Origin: Candidatus Aminicenantota bacterium
GTDB lineage: Bacteria > Acidobacteriota > Aminicenantia > Aminicenantales > Aminicenantaceae
Direction: 5' to 3'
Assembly: GCA_020348385.1 (NCBI GenBank)
Contig: CP070750.1
Location: 4,044,239 to 4,108,238 of the forward strand
DNA: 64,000 nt
Shown: positions 43,687 through 52,203 of the stretch, one piece after another
How positions within the stretch are numbered: the first letter of the stretch is position 1
Layout: every line of letters begins with the position of its first letter
Made by a program: the position numbers and the translations under genes
Notes under the pieces: model-generated
The model's input: the letters and a program-made list of their open reading frames with translations, nothing else
What the model was told of the DNA's origin: nothing
The model's database searches: none

Positions 43687-45222
43687 TTAACGTCTTTTGG
43701 CTTTTTCTTTCAAATACTCTTCTTTCGACTTGTACGGGGGGAAATGATGGGGCATCAGCTTGTAGGATGTATCGACCAGGGGAGCCGGATTTTCCGGAAT
43801 GTGATGCGATAATAGTTTTTTCACATCTTCATACTCGGATTTATCGGCCAGATTTGTCCACTCCTCAGGGTCCTTTTGGTGGTCGTAGAGTTCCTCGCTG
43901 TCGTCGATATACCGGGTGTACCGCCAGTCCTGGGTCCGCACGGAAAATTCGGAAAAATCGTAGGTAGAAATCGCCGGATAATCCCAGTTCGCCTCCGGAT
44001 TTTTCAATAATGGGATAAGACTGTGTCCATCCAACCCCTCTTTCTTAGGAAGTCCGCACATTTCCACCAGGGAGGGAAAGATGTCCATCAGGGATGTAAT
44101 CCGGTCGCACCGGATCCCATTCGCAGAGCCCTCCGGCAAGCCATGCGTCCCCTCGGGCACCCTCATCATTAAAACAGTCTGGAGCACATTCTCCCAAAGG
44201 GCAAATTTGCGCCAGTGTTCCTTCTCACCCAGCTGCCACCCGTGGTCTGACCAGAGGATAACGATGGTATTTTTGGAATAGGGACTGTTGGCGAGAGCAT
44301 CCAGGAGAACTCCAACCAAAGCATCGGCATAAGCGATCGAAGAAAGATATCCCTGGACTGCCAGTTTCCACTGGTTCGCCGCCAAAACATGTCTGTGATA
44401 CCCACCTGCCCTGTAGGCGATCTCCCGCGCTCTCTCCCCCACATCGTCCAGGTCATTTTCCCATACCCTGGGAAGATGCACGCTTTCCAGAGGGAACATG
44501 TCAAAATATTTCTTCGGCACATACCAGGGAAGGTGGGGACGATAGATCCCACAGGCCAGGAAAAAAGGCTTGGTGTATTCTCTTTTCAACTGGCTGATCA
44601 CCCAGGCGACCGATGCGTAGTCCCCGGTCTGTTCGTCCGGGATATCGATCGGAGACCAGTCAAAGGACATGTACATGTTGTGAAATGCCGGCATGTTCAC
44701 GGTTCCGCCCGGATTGGGCATGAAATAGTCGGGCATATGTTTTTCTTTGGACGGGAAATAATCATCCCAGGACTGGGGATCGGGCATGTTGTTGTGGAAA
44801 ATTTTCCCTGCGCCTGCTGACCAATATCCGTTTTGGCTGAAATATTTAGGCAGGGTAACGGCATCGGGCAGTACCTCCCGCCAGACCTGATAATTAGAGT
44901 AAAGGCCCGATGTGTAGCAGTGTTGACCTGTCAAAAGAGCTGTTCGAGAGGGATTGCAGGACGCCGAAGCGCAGTAATTGTGGGTGAAATTGACCGATTG
45001 GGAAGCAAAATTCTTCAAATTCGGCGTAAGCGCCTGAGGGTGTCCTCCCAGAGGCTCGATCCAGTCATTTAGGTCGTCGACCGAGATGAAAAGCACGTTT
45101 GGGCGGTCCAGGTCACCCGCCACTTTTTCCTTGCTTTCTTTTTTGGCACAACCGGGGATCGTCAGAGAAGCAGCGCCCAATCCGATGGTCCTTATAAAAT
45201 CCCGTCGGTTCCAAACGTTCAT
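43687..45222 (-). CDS. Tat-exported sulfatase (Cys-type)
   Basis: About 511 residues from ATG 45222, preceded by AGGTGAAAAA; the longer frame to 45252 is not needed. Tat signal NRRDFIRTIGLGAASLTIPGC with a lipobox-like C25. Active site C89-N-P-S-R93 (formylglycine site) and metal ligands FISVDDLND and WSDHGW are clear. It is like iduronate-2-sulfatase (IDS) or other glycosaminoglycan sulfatases. It probably acts on exported or surface glycans, together with the sialate esterase and hydrolases nearby. Confidence 0.9.
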   Translation of the reverse strand: MNVWNRRDFIRTIGLGAASLTIPGCAKKESKEKVAGDLDRPNVLFISVDDLNDWIEPLGGHPQALTPNLKNFASQSVNFTHNYCASASCNPSRTALLTGQHCYTSGLYSNYQVWREVLPDAVTLPKYFSQNGYWSAGAGKIFHNNMPDPQSWDDYFPSKEKHMPDYFMPNPGGTVNMPAFHNMYMSFDWSPIDIPDEQTGDYASVAWVISQLKREYTKPFFLACGIYRPHLPWYVPKKYFDMFPLESVHLPRVWENDLDDVGERAREIAYRAGGYHRHVLAANQWKLAVQGYLSSIAYADALVGVLLDALANSPYSKNTIVILWSDHGWQLGEKEHWRKFALWENVLQTVLMMRVPEGTHGLPEGSANGIRCDRITSLMDIFPSLVEMCGLPKKEGLDGHSLIPLLKNPEANWDYPAISTYDFSEFSVRTQDWRYTRYIDDSEELYDHQKDPEEWTNLADKSEYEDVKKLLSHHIPENPAPLVDTSYKLMPHHFPPYKSKEEYLKEKAKRR

Positions 45223-45321
45223 TTTTTCACCTATCTTCCCCATTTCGCGCATTCCCGTTTATACCATAGAGAAGGTACACAATCAATCAGAACGAAATGT
45301 ATAATTTTTTGTTAGAAACCA

Positions 45322-47745
45322 TTAGAATCGGTCGATGACCGGAAGGAGTATATGGGAAGGGTATTCTTTCGAGTGATAGATCTTCTGTTCAGCCTTTAGG
45401 TATTCTGTTTCCATCTCGTTATGGCCGCCTGTGTTCAGGTTTCTGGAGAAAAACGGGAAAAAAGCAGAGGTGATCTCCATCCGGATCTGCCACCCCTTCT
45501 CCAGAGTGATTCCCGTGTGCCAGAGGTCGATCGTGTATTCGTAAATCTCGCCGGGATGCAACAATTCAGGTTCGCTCAGCGAGTTTCGAAAGCGGGCTCG
45601 GATCGTTCCTCTCCCCCATGGATTCCCCAGAGGTATGGGCCCATCATTTTCGCTGAACGCAAAAATGGAGATAAACCAATCCGTATCCAGAGCCGAAGAG
45701 GAGGCATAAAGCTTGGCTGACATCGGGCCGACAATGGTCACCGATGTATCGAAAGGCTCGGTTTGAAAAACCAGAATATCCTGCCTTTTGTTCGTTATCT
45801 CCTCATAGCGCTTTTTGCCACTTTTTCCTGCACGAAACTGCCAAGCCGGTGTTGGATCGCCGGGATCGTACGTATAGGTGTCGTATGGTTTGCTTCCCCC
45901 AGGAAGTTTCCAGGTCAATTTTCCGTCTCCCTTGAGGGTATTCGCCCCTTTGTTGCTGCTCAAATACAGTTTGGTGAATTTTGTCTGGGGGAGCGGATAG
46001 GTTTCGGCCCTCAGCCATTTTTCGGAATTTATGGTATAGAGCTGGACCAATGGCTCCTCCATGATCTTATTGTCGATCCCCTTGAGCCAGTAATCGAACC
46101 AGCGCACATACAGAGTGGGCAAATCTACGGTTCCTTCTTCCCCCATATCTCTTCCAGAGTAGCTGATGGCCAAGTCGGAATGGCCCCAGGGCCCCAGAAT
46201 TAGCTTGATATGTTTGTTCTTGGATTCCTTCAGTCGAAGATAAGCCAGCTTGGATCCTATGGTGTCACCATCCAGCCAACCGGATTGGAGGAAAACAGGG
46301 ATATCCAGATCCTTCAATTTATCCAAGTAGTTGGCCCTCTCCCAGTAGGAATCATTCCTGTTGTGTTCAATCCACTTTCTCCAGTAGGAATTCTTTTTCC
46401 CGAAAATTTTTAGATCCAAGTCGATAACCGGGAGATGGTCGAGGTCTTTTTCGTAGTCACGGTCTGACACCTCGAAAAATTTCTTCATCGTGATATCGGA
46501 AGCCGCCGCTTTCTCCACCATCTCGGCCCACCATAACGAGCCCAGAGTGAAAAAAGAACCATATTCATACGGGATATTAAAAAAAGGGTCGGGGGGCACA
46601 ACATTCGGGATGATGGTGACCAGGTGGGGAGGTTTTTGTACCGCGGCCCAGAATTGGACCCACCCCAGATAGGAAGCTCCGACCATCCCGACTTTACCGT
46701 TCGACCATGACTGTGCGGCCAACCACTCGATGGCATCATATCCATCCTGGCTTTCGTTGACAAAGGGCTCCCATTCGCCCTCCGAAGCATACCGCCCCCT
46801 CACATCCTGGATGGCAACGATATATCCACGGCTGGCATAAAATTTTCCATCAAGCTCGCTGGATTCCTTTTTGTAGGGTGTCCGGATCAGGATACAAGGG
46901 AGTTTTCCTTCCCTTTTTTTTCCTTCGGGAAAATACAGATCGGTGGCCAGCTCCACGCCATCCCGCATCGGCATCATTTCCATCTTTTTGGCCACATCGA
47001 AATCCGGCTGGGATAATATGGGGTCAGCCTTTTCCGGGAACATCAACTCTTCGAAGCCCTCCCTGACGCCATAAGCCTGGGCGGCCTTCGTCTCTGTCAG
47101 GCAGATTCTATAGTCCTGGTCAACCCAATACACCGACGGAATGCCCATCGTCTTCACCTGGAATTTTTTGAAGGTCATCGATCTATCCCCGACCGACCTC
47201 ACTTCATCGGTGAGGTATTCCACTTCGATATCGATAATTTCACCCGGGAAAGATTCGGGTATCCGGAAGCGCTTGAACACCTGTTTTCCCTTTTTGTCCA
47301 AATCGTACTTGCGCAACATGACACTCTCATAATGCATCCCGTAATCATCATAAAGGACATAATCTTCAGGAAGCTCGACACTTTTTTCTTCGCCTTTTAT
47401 GGTATAAACGGCCCGATTCCCTTCATGTCGGCCCTGGATGGTGCCAAAAGCAGGGTTTTCGATCGTGATGCTTTTCCACACCCCGTTTTCATCGGGGACG
47501 ACCGCCATCCGAAACTCAGCCGTCTGCCCGGCCAACGATATGACCATTCTCCTTTGGTAATTTCCGTTTCTATCCAGAGAATTGGAAGCGGTGGCGATGT
47601 CCGTACCCTTCATGTAGAGTTTGAAGTTGGCGGAATCTTCAAAATCTTGCTTTTTTTGATGGGTCTCAGAAGTACAGGAATAAAAAGTCCATCCCAACGA
47701 AAAGAGTCCTATCAAGAAACATATAATTACATTTTTTGTTTTCAT
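45322..47745 (-). CDS. CocE/NonD-family hydrolase (X-Pro dipeptidyl-peptidase-like)
   Basis: About 807 residues from ATG 47745, preceded by GGAGGATACTC; longer upstream reading into 48171 overlaps another gene and is rejected. It has a signal peptide and lipobox (YSC23). An extra N-terminal domain (about 30-270) is followed by an alpha/beta-hydrolase with GASYLGW (nucleophile Ser) and GPWGHSD. The C-terminal jelly-roll domain is the CocE/X-Pro-peptidase type. It hydrolyses acyl esters or Pro-peptide bonds outside the cytoplasm. It follows the permease operon on the same strand but with a 35-base gap. Confidence 0.85.
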   Translation of the reverse strand: MKTKNVIICFLIGLFSLGWTFYSCTSETHQKKQDFEDSANFKLYMKGTDIATASNSLDRNGNYQRRMVISLAGQTAEFRMAVVPDENGVWKSITIENPAFGTIQGRHEGNRAVYTIKGEEKSVELPEDYVLYDDYGMHYESVMLRKYDLDKKGKQVFKRFRIPESFPGEIIDIEVEYLTDEVRSVGDRSMTFKKFQVKTMGIPSVYWVDQDYRICLTETKAAQAYGVREGFEELMFPEKADPILSQPDFDVAKKMEMMPMRDGVELATDLYFPEGKKREGKLPCILIRTPYKKESSELDGKFYASRGYIVAIQDVRGRYASEGEWEPFVNESQDGYDAIEWLAAQSWSNGKVGMVGASYLGWVQFWAAVQKPPHLVTIIPNVVPPDPFFNIPYEYGSFFTLGSLWWAEMVEKAAASDITMKKFFEVSDRDYEKDLDHLPVIDLDLKIFGKKNSYWRKWIEHNRNDSYWERANYLDKLKDLDIPVFLQSGWLDGDTIGSKLAYLRLKESKNKHIKLILGPWGHSDLAISYSGRDMGEEGTVDLPTLYVRWFDYWLKGIDNKIMEEPLVQLYTINSEKWLRAETYPLPQTKFTKLYLSSNKGANTLKGDGKLTWKLPGGSKPYDTYTYDPGDPTPAWQFRAGKSGKKRYEEITNKRQDILVFQTEPFDTSVTIVGPMSAKLYASSSALDTDWFISIFAFSENDGPIPLGNPWGRGTIRARFRNSLSEPELLHPGEIYEYTIDLWHTGITLEKGWQIRMEITSAFFPFFSRNLNTGGHNEMETEYLKAEQKIYHSKEYPSHILLPVIDRF

Positions 47746-47780
47746 GAGTATCCTCCGCTTTTTTATGATAACTCCCCTGA

Positions 47781-48437
47781 TTATTCCGTGTAGGATTTGC
47801 GTTTTTTGTATACAAGAACACTCATCGCAAGCAGGCCAAGGCTGAGAAAGAACAATCCCATTCCTCCGGTGGGAGACAGGAAAACATCGGAGATAAAAGA
47901 AAAAAAAGGATCTGATTGGTACCGAGGATTGGTAGCAAAGTAAACAAGCGGCCCTCCAAAAACTCCGAAAAGAAGCACAGTCCATTTGAGGGCATATCCA
48001 GGGCCTTTGCTCCTGTAAACGAAAGTAAAATCCTGGCTCAGATTCATGCAGGCAATCCAGATGAACACAGCACCGGTCCGGGTCAAAATCCACCAGAGAT
48101 ATTCGAGACCCATTTGGGCCTTCTGGCTCACCAAGCTGCTGAACCAGAGAAATACCATCAGGCTTAGCCAATAGGGCACAAACACAGAATAGCGAAAAAC
48201 CCCCAATCTTTTTACAGAAATAGGAAGCCCAGAAAAAAACCTGATTCGTTTCGTTTTTATCTCTTCTATCCCCGCGGTGACACCGATAACCACAACAGAA
48301 AAAAACATCAGCATTGTCAGTTGCTCTTCCAGATAGCCTTTGATGGCATTCGACAAAACCGCTAAGAAAACCACAGAGTACAGGAAAATAAACAGGGTTT
48401 TGTTATACTCGATGTCCGCTTTTATCATTTTCCACAT
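47781..48437 (-). CDS. ABC-2-like permease paralogue 4
   Basis: 218 residues, about six membrane helices. It starts MWKMIKADIEYNKTLF and ends KKRKSYTE, the same opening (K-A-D/E-I-x-Y-N) and closing (KSY) motifs as the three genes upstream. GGAGAATTCC precedes the ATG. It is the last of four tandem paralogues behind the ABC ATPase, so probably part of one exporter or of several. Confidence 0.78.
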   Translation of the reverse strand: MWKMIKADIEYNKTLFIFLYSVVFLAVLSNAIKGYLEEQLTMLMFFSVVVIGVTAGIEEIKTKRIRFFSGLPISVKRLGVFRYSVFVPYWLSLMVFLWFSSLVSQKAQMGLEYLWWILTRTGAVFIWIACMNLSQDFTFVYRSKGPGYALKWTVLLFGVFGGPLVYFATNPRYQSDPFFSFISDVFLSPTGGMGLFFLSLGLLAMSVLVYKKRKSYTE

Positions 48438-48491
48438 GGAATTCTCCTTTTCTTACCCATGAATAAAATGCTGACAGGGTTCACGCCCGAC

Positions 48492-49172
48492 TCATGAATC
48501 GACATAGGATTTCCTTTTGACAAATACCACAAGGCTTATCGCAGACAGCACTAGGCCTGCAGATATAAATCCGGTCGGAGATTCCAATAGCCGGGTGAGA
48601 AAATTTTGTGCTTGTGTATCTTCTCCAAAAAGGCCGAAGAAATTCGTGACGACATAAAAAGGTAAAAGTGCCCCGAAATAAACCACAAACCAAAATAAAG
48701 AAATAACAAATCTCTGGTGTTTATTGGTGAAGGTCATTCTTAAATCGCGATGAAGGAGGATCACAGCATTGACGACCAGAACGAGACCGGTCAAGGTGAA
48801 CATCTGGGAAAGGGATAGCAGGGTCAGCGACCGACTTGAAAAGGGATAGACAAACAAAGCGCTCAGAAAATACACCACATAAATTCCTAACAACACCCCA
48901 ATGGGATAGAGTAGGTGGGATATTCCTATTTTCCACGGGGAAATCGGCAGCAACACATGGAGCCGGTCTCTCTTCTGGATGGTCCGGTTTTTCTCCCCGG
49001 CATACACAGCTACTAAGGACAATCCCAATACCATCAACATGGTCATCGGTGCCCGATTGCGTTCCCACTTGACGCCAAGCCAGATCGAAACGAAAGAAGC
49101 CACACAAAACAGGATATATATATTAATCCTCAATCTATCATAGCTCATTTCGGCCTTGATTAAATTCCACAT
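48492..49172 (-). CDS. ABC-2-like permease paralogue 3
   Basis: About 226 residues from ATG 49172 (GAGGACGAT before it); the frame upstream to 49220 is not needed. It starts MWNLIKAEMSYDRLR, has about six hydrophobic helices and ends KRKSYVDS. It starts 7 bases after paralogue 2 ends. Confidence 0.78.
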   Translation of the reverse strand: MWNLIKAEMSYDRLRINIYILFCVASFVSIWLGVKWERNRAPMTMLMVLGLSLVAVYAGEKNRTIQKRDRLHVLLPISPWKIGISHLLYPIGVLLGIYVVYFLSALFVYPFSSRSLTLLSLSQMFTLTGLVLVVNAVILLHRDLRMTFTNKHQRFVISLFWFVVYFGALLPFYVVTNFFGLFGEDTQAQNFLTRLLESPTGFISAGLVLSAISLVVFVKRKSYVDS

Positions 49173-49179
49173 ATCGTCC

Positions 49180-49908
49180 TCACTGCACGTATGACTTGAT
49201 TCTGGGTAAACATAAAACAATCACGGTTGAACCAACTCCCAACATTATCCAAATCAGGGCAGAAGCAGGGGATTGAAAGATCCAAGACAAAAAATCATCG
49301 ACCCAATGGTTGTCCCCTTGCCTTTGATAGTTGTGCACGATCCCAGCCGCGATAATAGCTCCAAAAAACAGGATAAGGATTAATTGAATGACTCCCACTG
49401 CAACGGAATCCCGAAAGCGGCTTGTGAACGCGATGATGGAAAACACAAACCAGCTGACTCCGGTCAAAACACCAAGTGCGAGGAACACAGAATTATTCAA
49501 CATAAAATACTTGGAAATCCAGGCCCATACAAAAAATAGGGTCACAATAAAAATCCAGTAAATCAAATGAAGAAAACCATGGGCCGCACCAATCTCACGA
49601 ATCGAAACCGGAAGACATACAAGTTGCCGGGGCCTCTTTTCCTTGGCCCACGATGTGACCAGAACGGCCATGACAAAGTAGGAATAGGTCAGTGATAGGT
49701 ACACATAACCCGTATTCATATTTGCCAGCGTTTGTCGGGATACCACCTTCCAAAAATGTATTCCCAGAAATCCCAGAAGGGATGTGAGCAGAATGAAAAT
49801 AAACGCCTGCGTGTTGTAAGCAATCTCGGCTTTAAGTAGACACCATATTTTCTTCTCCACAATAATTCCGCTCTTTTTATTTGTTTTCCTTTGAGATTTA
49901 TTCAACAT
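49180..49908 (-). CDS. ABC-2-like permease paralogue 2 (shifted start)
   Basis: About 242 residues, six hydrophobic helices, closing motif RIKSYVQ. The paralogues' ATG-TGG start is changed here: the homologous position reads ATA-TGG after GGAGAAGAAA. The best canonical start is ATG 49908, which overlaps the end of paralogue 1 by 11 bases, follows AAGGAAATCCT and adds about 25 residues. A GTG lies between. Whichever is used, the gene is translationally coupled to paralogue 1. Confidence 0.7.
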   Translation of the reverse strand: MLNKSQRKTNKKSGIIVEKKIWCLLKAEIAYNTQAFIFILLTSLLGFLGIHFWKVVSRQTLANMNTGYVYLSLTYSYFVMAVLVTSWAKEKRPRQLVCLPVSIREIGAAHGFLHLIYWIFIVTLFFVWAWISKYFMLNNSVFLALGVLTGVSWFVFSIIAFTSRFRDSVAVGVIQLILILFFGAIIAAGIVHNYQRQGDNHWVDDFLSWIFQSPASALIWIMLGVGSTVIVLCLPRIKSYVQ

Positions 49909-50590
49909 AGGATTTCCTTCGACCAACAATAATAATCCCAAGGGCAGCAAGAATGCTCCCCGTACAAAAGAACAGGATGGATCCAAGGGAAGAGGAACTA
50001 AATTCTATCATCATAGTATTGATGGGACTAAAGTTCCCCAGTAGAGGAATAATCGCGGCATAGTAAAACAAAACCAAAACCACATACAGAAACGGACCGA
50101 GGAAATTAAGAATCAATTTCGCGGCTTTTCCCTTTAGGCAATGATTCAAGTCATAAAACAATGGGCCCGAGGCCAAGACAAACATCAATCCTGTAATCGA
50201 AAGAGTCTGCCAGATAAGAGGGAATTCAACATTGCCTTCATGAACGATCGGATATATCAACCAAAAAAGGAAAACAATACTGAACCAGAAAAATAAAGGG
50301 AGGGAGAGATAAATGATCCCCAGTGATCGAACGGGATGAATGAGTAGAGCATGAAACATGGCTCTTTTGGAACTTCTCCTGTCTATCGTCACACCCAAGA
50401 TAATCGGAAAAAGTACGGTCATGAAAATCATTTGATGAAAAATAACAATGATAGGAGTATTAAAATTTCCTTTCTGGTATATCCCTCCCTCCCAAATGAA
50501 GGAAAAGATCAAAGTCGGGACAGCGATGCCATAGGCAATGATTAAAAAATTCTTATTGTAAGCAATTTCTGCCTTAAGCAGACGCCACAT
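49898..50590 (-). CDS. ABC-2-like permease paralogue 1
   Basis: About 230 residues from ATG 50590 (GGAGGAAAGG before it). It starts MWRLLKAEIAYNKNFL, has about six hydrophobic helices and ends GRRKSYVE. Its start overlaps the end of the ATPase gene by 17 bases, so the two are coupled. Confidence 0.78.
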   Translation of the reverse strand: MWRLLKAEIAYNKNFLIIAYGIAVPTLIFSFIWEGGIYQKGNFNTPIIVIFHQMIFMTVLFPIILGVTIDRRSSKRAMFHALLIHPVRSLGIIYLSLPLFFWFSIVFLFWLIYPIVHEGNVEFPLIWQTLSITGLMFVLASGPLFYDLNHCLKGKAAKLILNFLGPFLYVVLVLFYYAAIIPLLGNFSPINTMMIEFSSSSLGSILFFCTGSILAALGIIIVGRRKSYVE

Positions 50591-51458
50591 CCTTTCCTCC
50601 TTTGAGGATTTGCACAGCAATCTCCTCGATGCTCATCCGCATGTCCTGGACATTTTCCGCGCCCAGTTCCTGGAGTTGATGCAACGTGATCTCAAAATCG
50701 GATGAGATGACCTGATGATCATTCCCTTCTTTTCGATGATTCACAATGGATTCGAAAGCGACGTTTTCCCCAGCAAGACGGAACGTGATTTTCCTCCACC
50801 GTTCGTTCAAGTCCTCTTTGGGTGTACGGAGCCAGATCTGCCCTTCATCGATAAAGGCCAGATCATCGGCCAACCGGCTTATTTCGGGGAGAATATGCGT
50901 GGTATAAAATATGGCACGATCTCCCGTTTCCAAAACCTCAAAAAGTACATCCAGCACCTCGGTCCGGACAACCGGATCGATCCCCGATGTCGGTTCATCC
51001 AGAAGAAGAAGATTGGGAGAATGGGCAAGGGCCGAAACCAAAGAAAGCTTTACCCGATTGCCGGTGGACAGGTCTTTTGCCCGTTTGTTCAAAGGGAGCT
51101 GGAATCGTTTGGCTAGCTCGGTCGCCTTTTCATCGGACCAATTGGGATAAAATTGCGAGAGAAACCGGAGATTTTGCAGTCCATTCCAGCGTTCATAAAA
51201 TACGTGCACATCTCCAACATAGCCGATATCCAGCTTCCACTCGGGTTTGTTCAGGTCATTTGGGCGTCCAAAGACCCGTATTTCTCCTGAATCCGGCCGC
51301 AATAATCCCACCAGACACTGAATCGAAGTGGTTTTCCCAGCTCCGTTGGGGCCGACCAGTCCAAGGACGGTTCCAGGTTCAAGTTCCAGATTTAAAGGTC
51401 CCAGCTTAAAGCCCGGAAATGTCTTGATCACATCATTATATTGAAATGCTTTTTCCAT
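50574..51458 (-). CDS. ABC transporter ATP-binding protein (YtrB-like)
   Basis: About 294 residues from ATG 51458 (AGGAGGAAATTC before it). Walker A GPNGAGKTT, signature LSTGNRVKLSL (degenerate LSGGQ), Walker B NLLLLDEPTSG and H-loop TTH are all present. It powers the four permease paralogues downstream. The layout (GntR, ATPase, ABC-2 permeases) resembles the Bacillus ytr operon, which answers cell-envelope antibiotics. Confidence 0.9.
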   Translation of the reverse strand: MEKAFQYNDVIKTFPGFKLGPLNLELEPGTVLGLVGPNGAGKTTSIQCLVGLLRPDSGEIRVFGRPNDLNKPEWKLDIGYVGDVHVFYERWNGLQNLRFLSQFYPNWSDEKATELAKRFQLPLNKRAKDLSTGNRVKLSLVSALAHSPNLLLLDEPTSGIDPVVRTEVLDVLFEVLETGDRAIFYTTHILPEISRLADDLAFIDEGQIWLRTPKEDLNERWRKITFRLAGENVAFESIVNHRKEGNDHQVISSDFEITLHQLQELGAENVQDMRMSIEEIAVQILKGGKDVASA

Positions 51459-51475
51459 GAATTTCCTCCTCAATC

Positions 51476-51862
51476 TTAAAAATTATTCAAATCTCCTTTT
51501 AAAGTTTCCCTGATGACTTCATTTATCTCCCTTTTGCTCAGCCCTTCGGCCAATGCGGCTCTTATCTTAGGTTCCAATATCTCTTGGAGCCTTTTTTTGG
51601 CCAGTGTTTTTCTTGCCTCATCGGAGAGCTCGGTCACAAAAAATCCTTTTCCCCTCCTGGAATGGATAAGGCCTTCGTGCTCCAGAGTTTCATAGGCGCG
51701 TTGCACTGTGATGACGCTTATATGTTGCTCTCTGGCCAGCTTTCGAATCGATGGCAGATCTGCTCCGGCAGTCAATTCCCCAGCCAAGATTTTGGCCCGG
51801 ATCTGCCGCACGATCTGGCTTTGAAGCGGTTCGTCCGAAAGGTCGGTTAAATGCAAAATCAT
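51476..51862 (-). CDS. GntR-family (YtrA-like) transcriptional regulator
   Basis: 128 residues. The N-terminal winged helix has LSDEPLQSQIVRQIRAKILAGELTAGADLPSIRKLAREQHISVITVQRAYETLEHEGLIHSRRGKGFFV. The short C-terminal helix (about 50 residues) is the YtrA type, which has no effector domain. It sits between the small membrane peptide and the ABC genes and probably represses the operon through the palindrome at 52036. Confidence 0.9.
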   Translation of the reverse strand: MILHLTDLSDEPLQSQIVRQIRAKILAGELTAGADLPSIRKLAREQHISVITVQRAYETLEHEGLIHSRRGKGFFVTELSDEARKTLAKKRLQEILEPKIRAALAEGLSKREINEVIRETLKGDLNNF

Positions 51863-51864
51863 AG

Positions 51865-51951
51865 CTAGCCCAAGAAAAAAAGCACGATCAAGATCAAAAC
51901 GATGACAAAAATCAAAGTTCTGGTTGTAACCTGTCCCTTTGGTCTTTGCAT
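51865..51951 (-). CDS. 28-residue small membrane protein
   Basis: ATG 51951 follows AAGGAG by 7 bases. The product starts MQRPKGQVTTRT and ends in one hydrophobic helix (LIFVIVLILIVLFFLG). It stops 2 bases before the GntR gene starts. In Bacillus ytrG, a small peptide gene also precedes the GntR gene of the ytr operon, so this may be a counterpart in place, though not visibly in sequence. Confidence 0.7.
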   Translation of the reverse strand: MQRPKGQVTTRTLIFVIVLILIVLFFLG

Positions 51952-52035
51952 GTTCGACTCCTTATCCTCGCCCTCTTCCAATTCCATCCATATCAAAAGT
52001 CCTCTCACAAATCGAAAAAGCTTCGTGTGTCATTA

Positions 52036-52078
52036 CTGTATATATACCATATATACAGTTAAAGAAGCCATTTGTCAA
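52036..52078 (-). promoter_or_regulatory. Promoter with GntR operator over the -10
   Basis: On the minus strand TTGACA (52078-52073), a 17-base spacer and TATATA (52055-52050) form a near-consensus promoter. The -10 lies within the inverted repeat CTGTATATA-TACCA-TATATACAG (52036-52058), 9-bp arms. GTATA/TATAC half-sites are typical of YtrA-type GntR regulators. Binding would block the start of the operon that includes the regulator itself. The remaining gap (51952-52203) holds nothing else that I recognise. Confidence 0.8.
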
Positions 52079-52203
52079 GCCTTTTTGAAAAAAATATTCA
52101 ACAATCCTCGATTTCCCCCGGAAAACAAGCCAACGATTTATTGGGAATAGAGTGGTTTTGTTGGGATAATTATGGTAATAAATGGCTATAGCAAGGAGGC
52201 AAA

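Noticed and set aside
47746-48171. N-terminal extension of the CocE-type hydrolase
   Set aside because: It overlaps permease paralogue 4; the ATG at 47745 has a strong ribosome site and a signal peptide.
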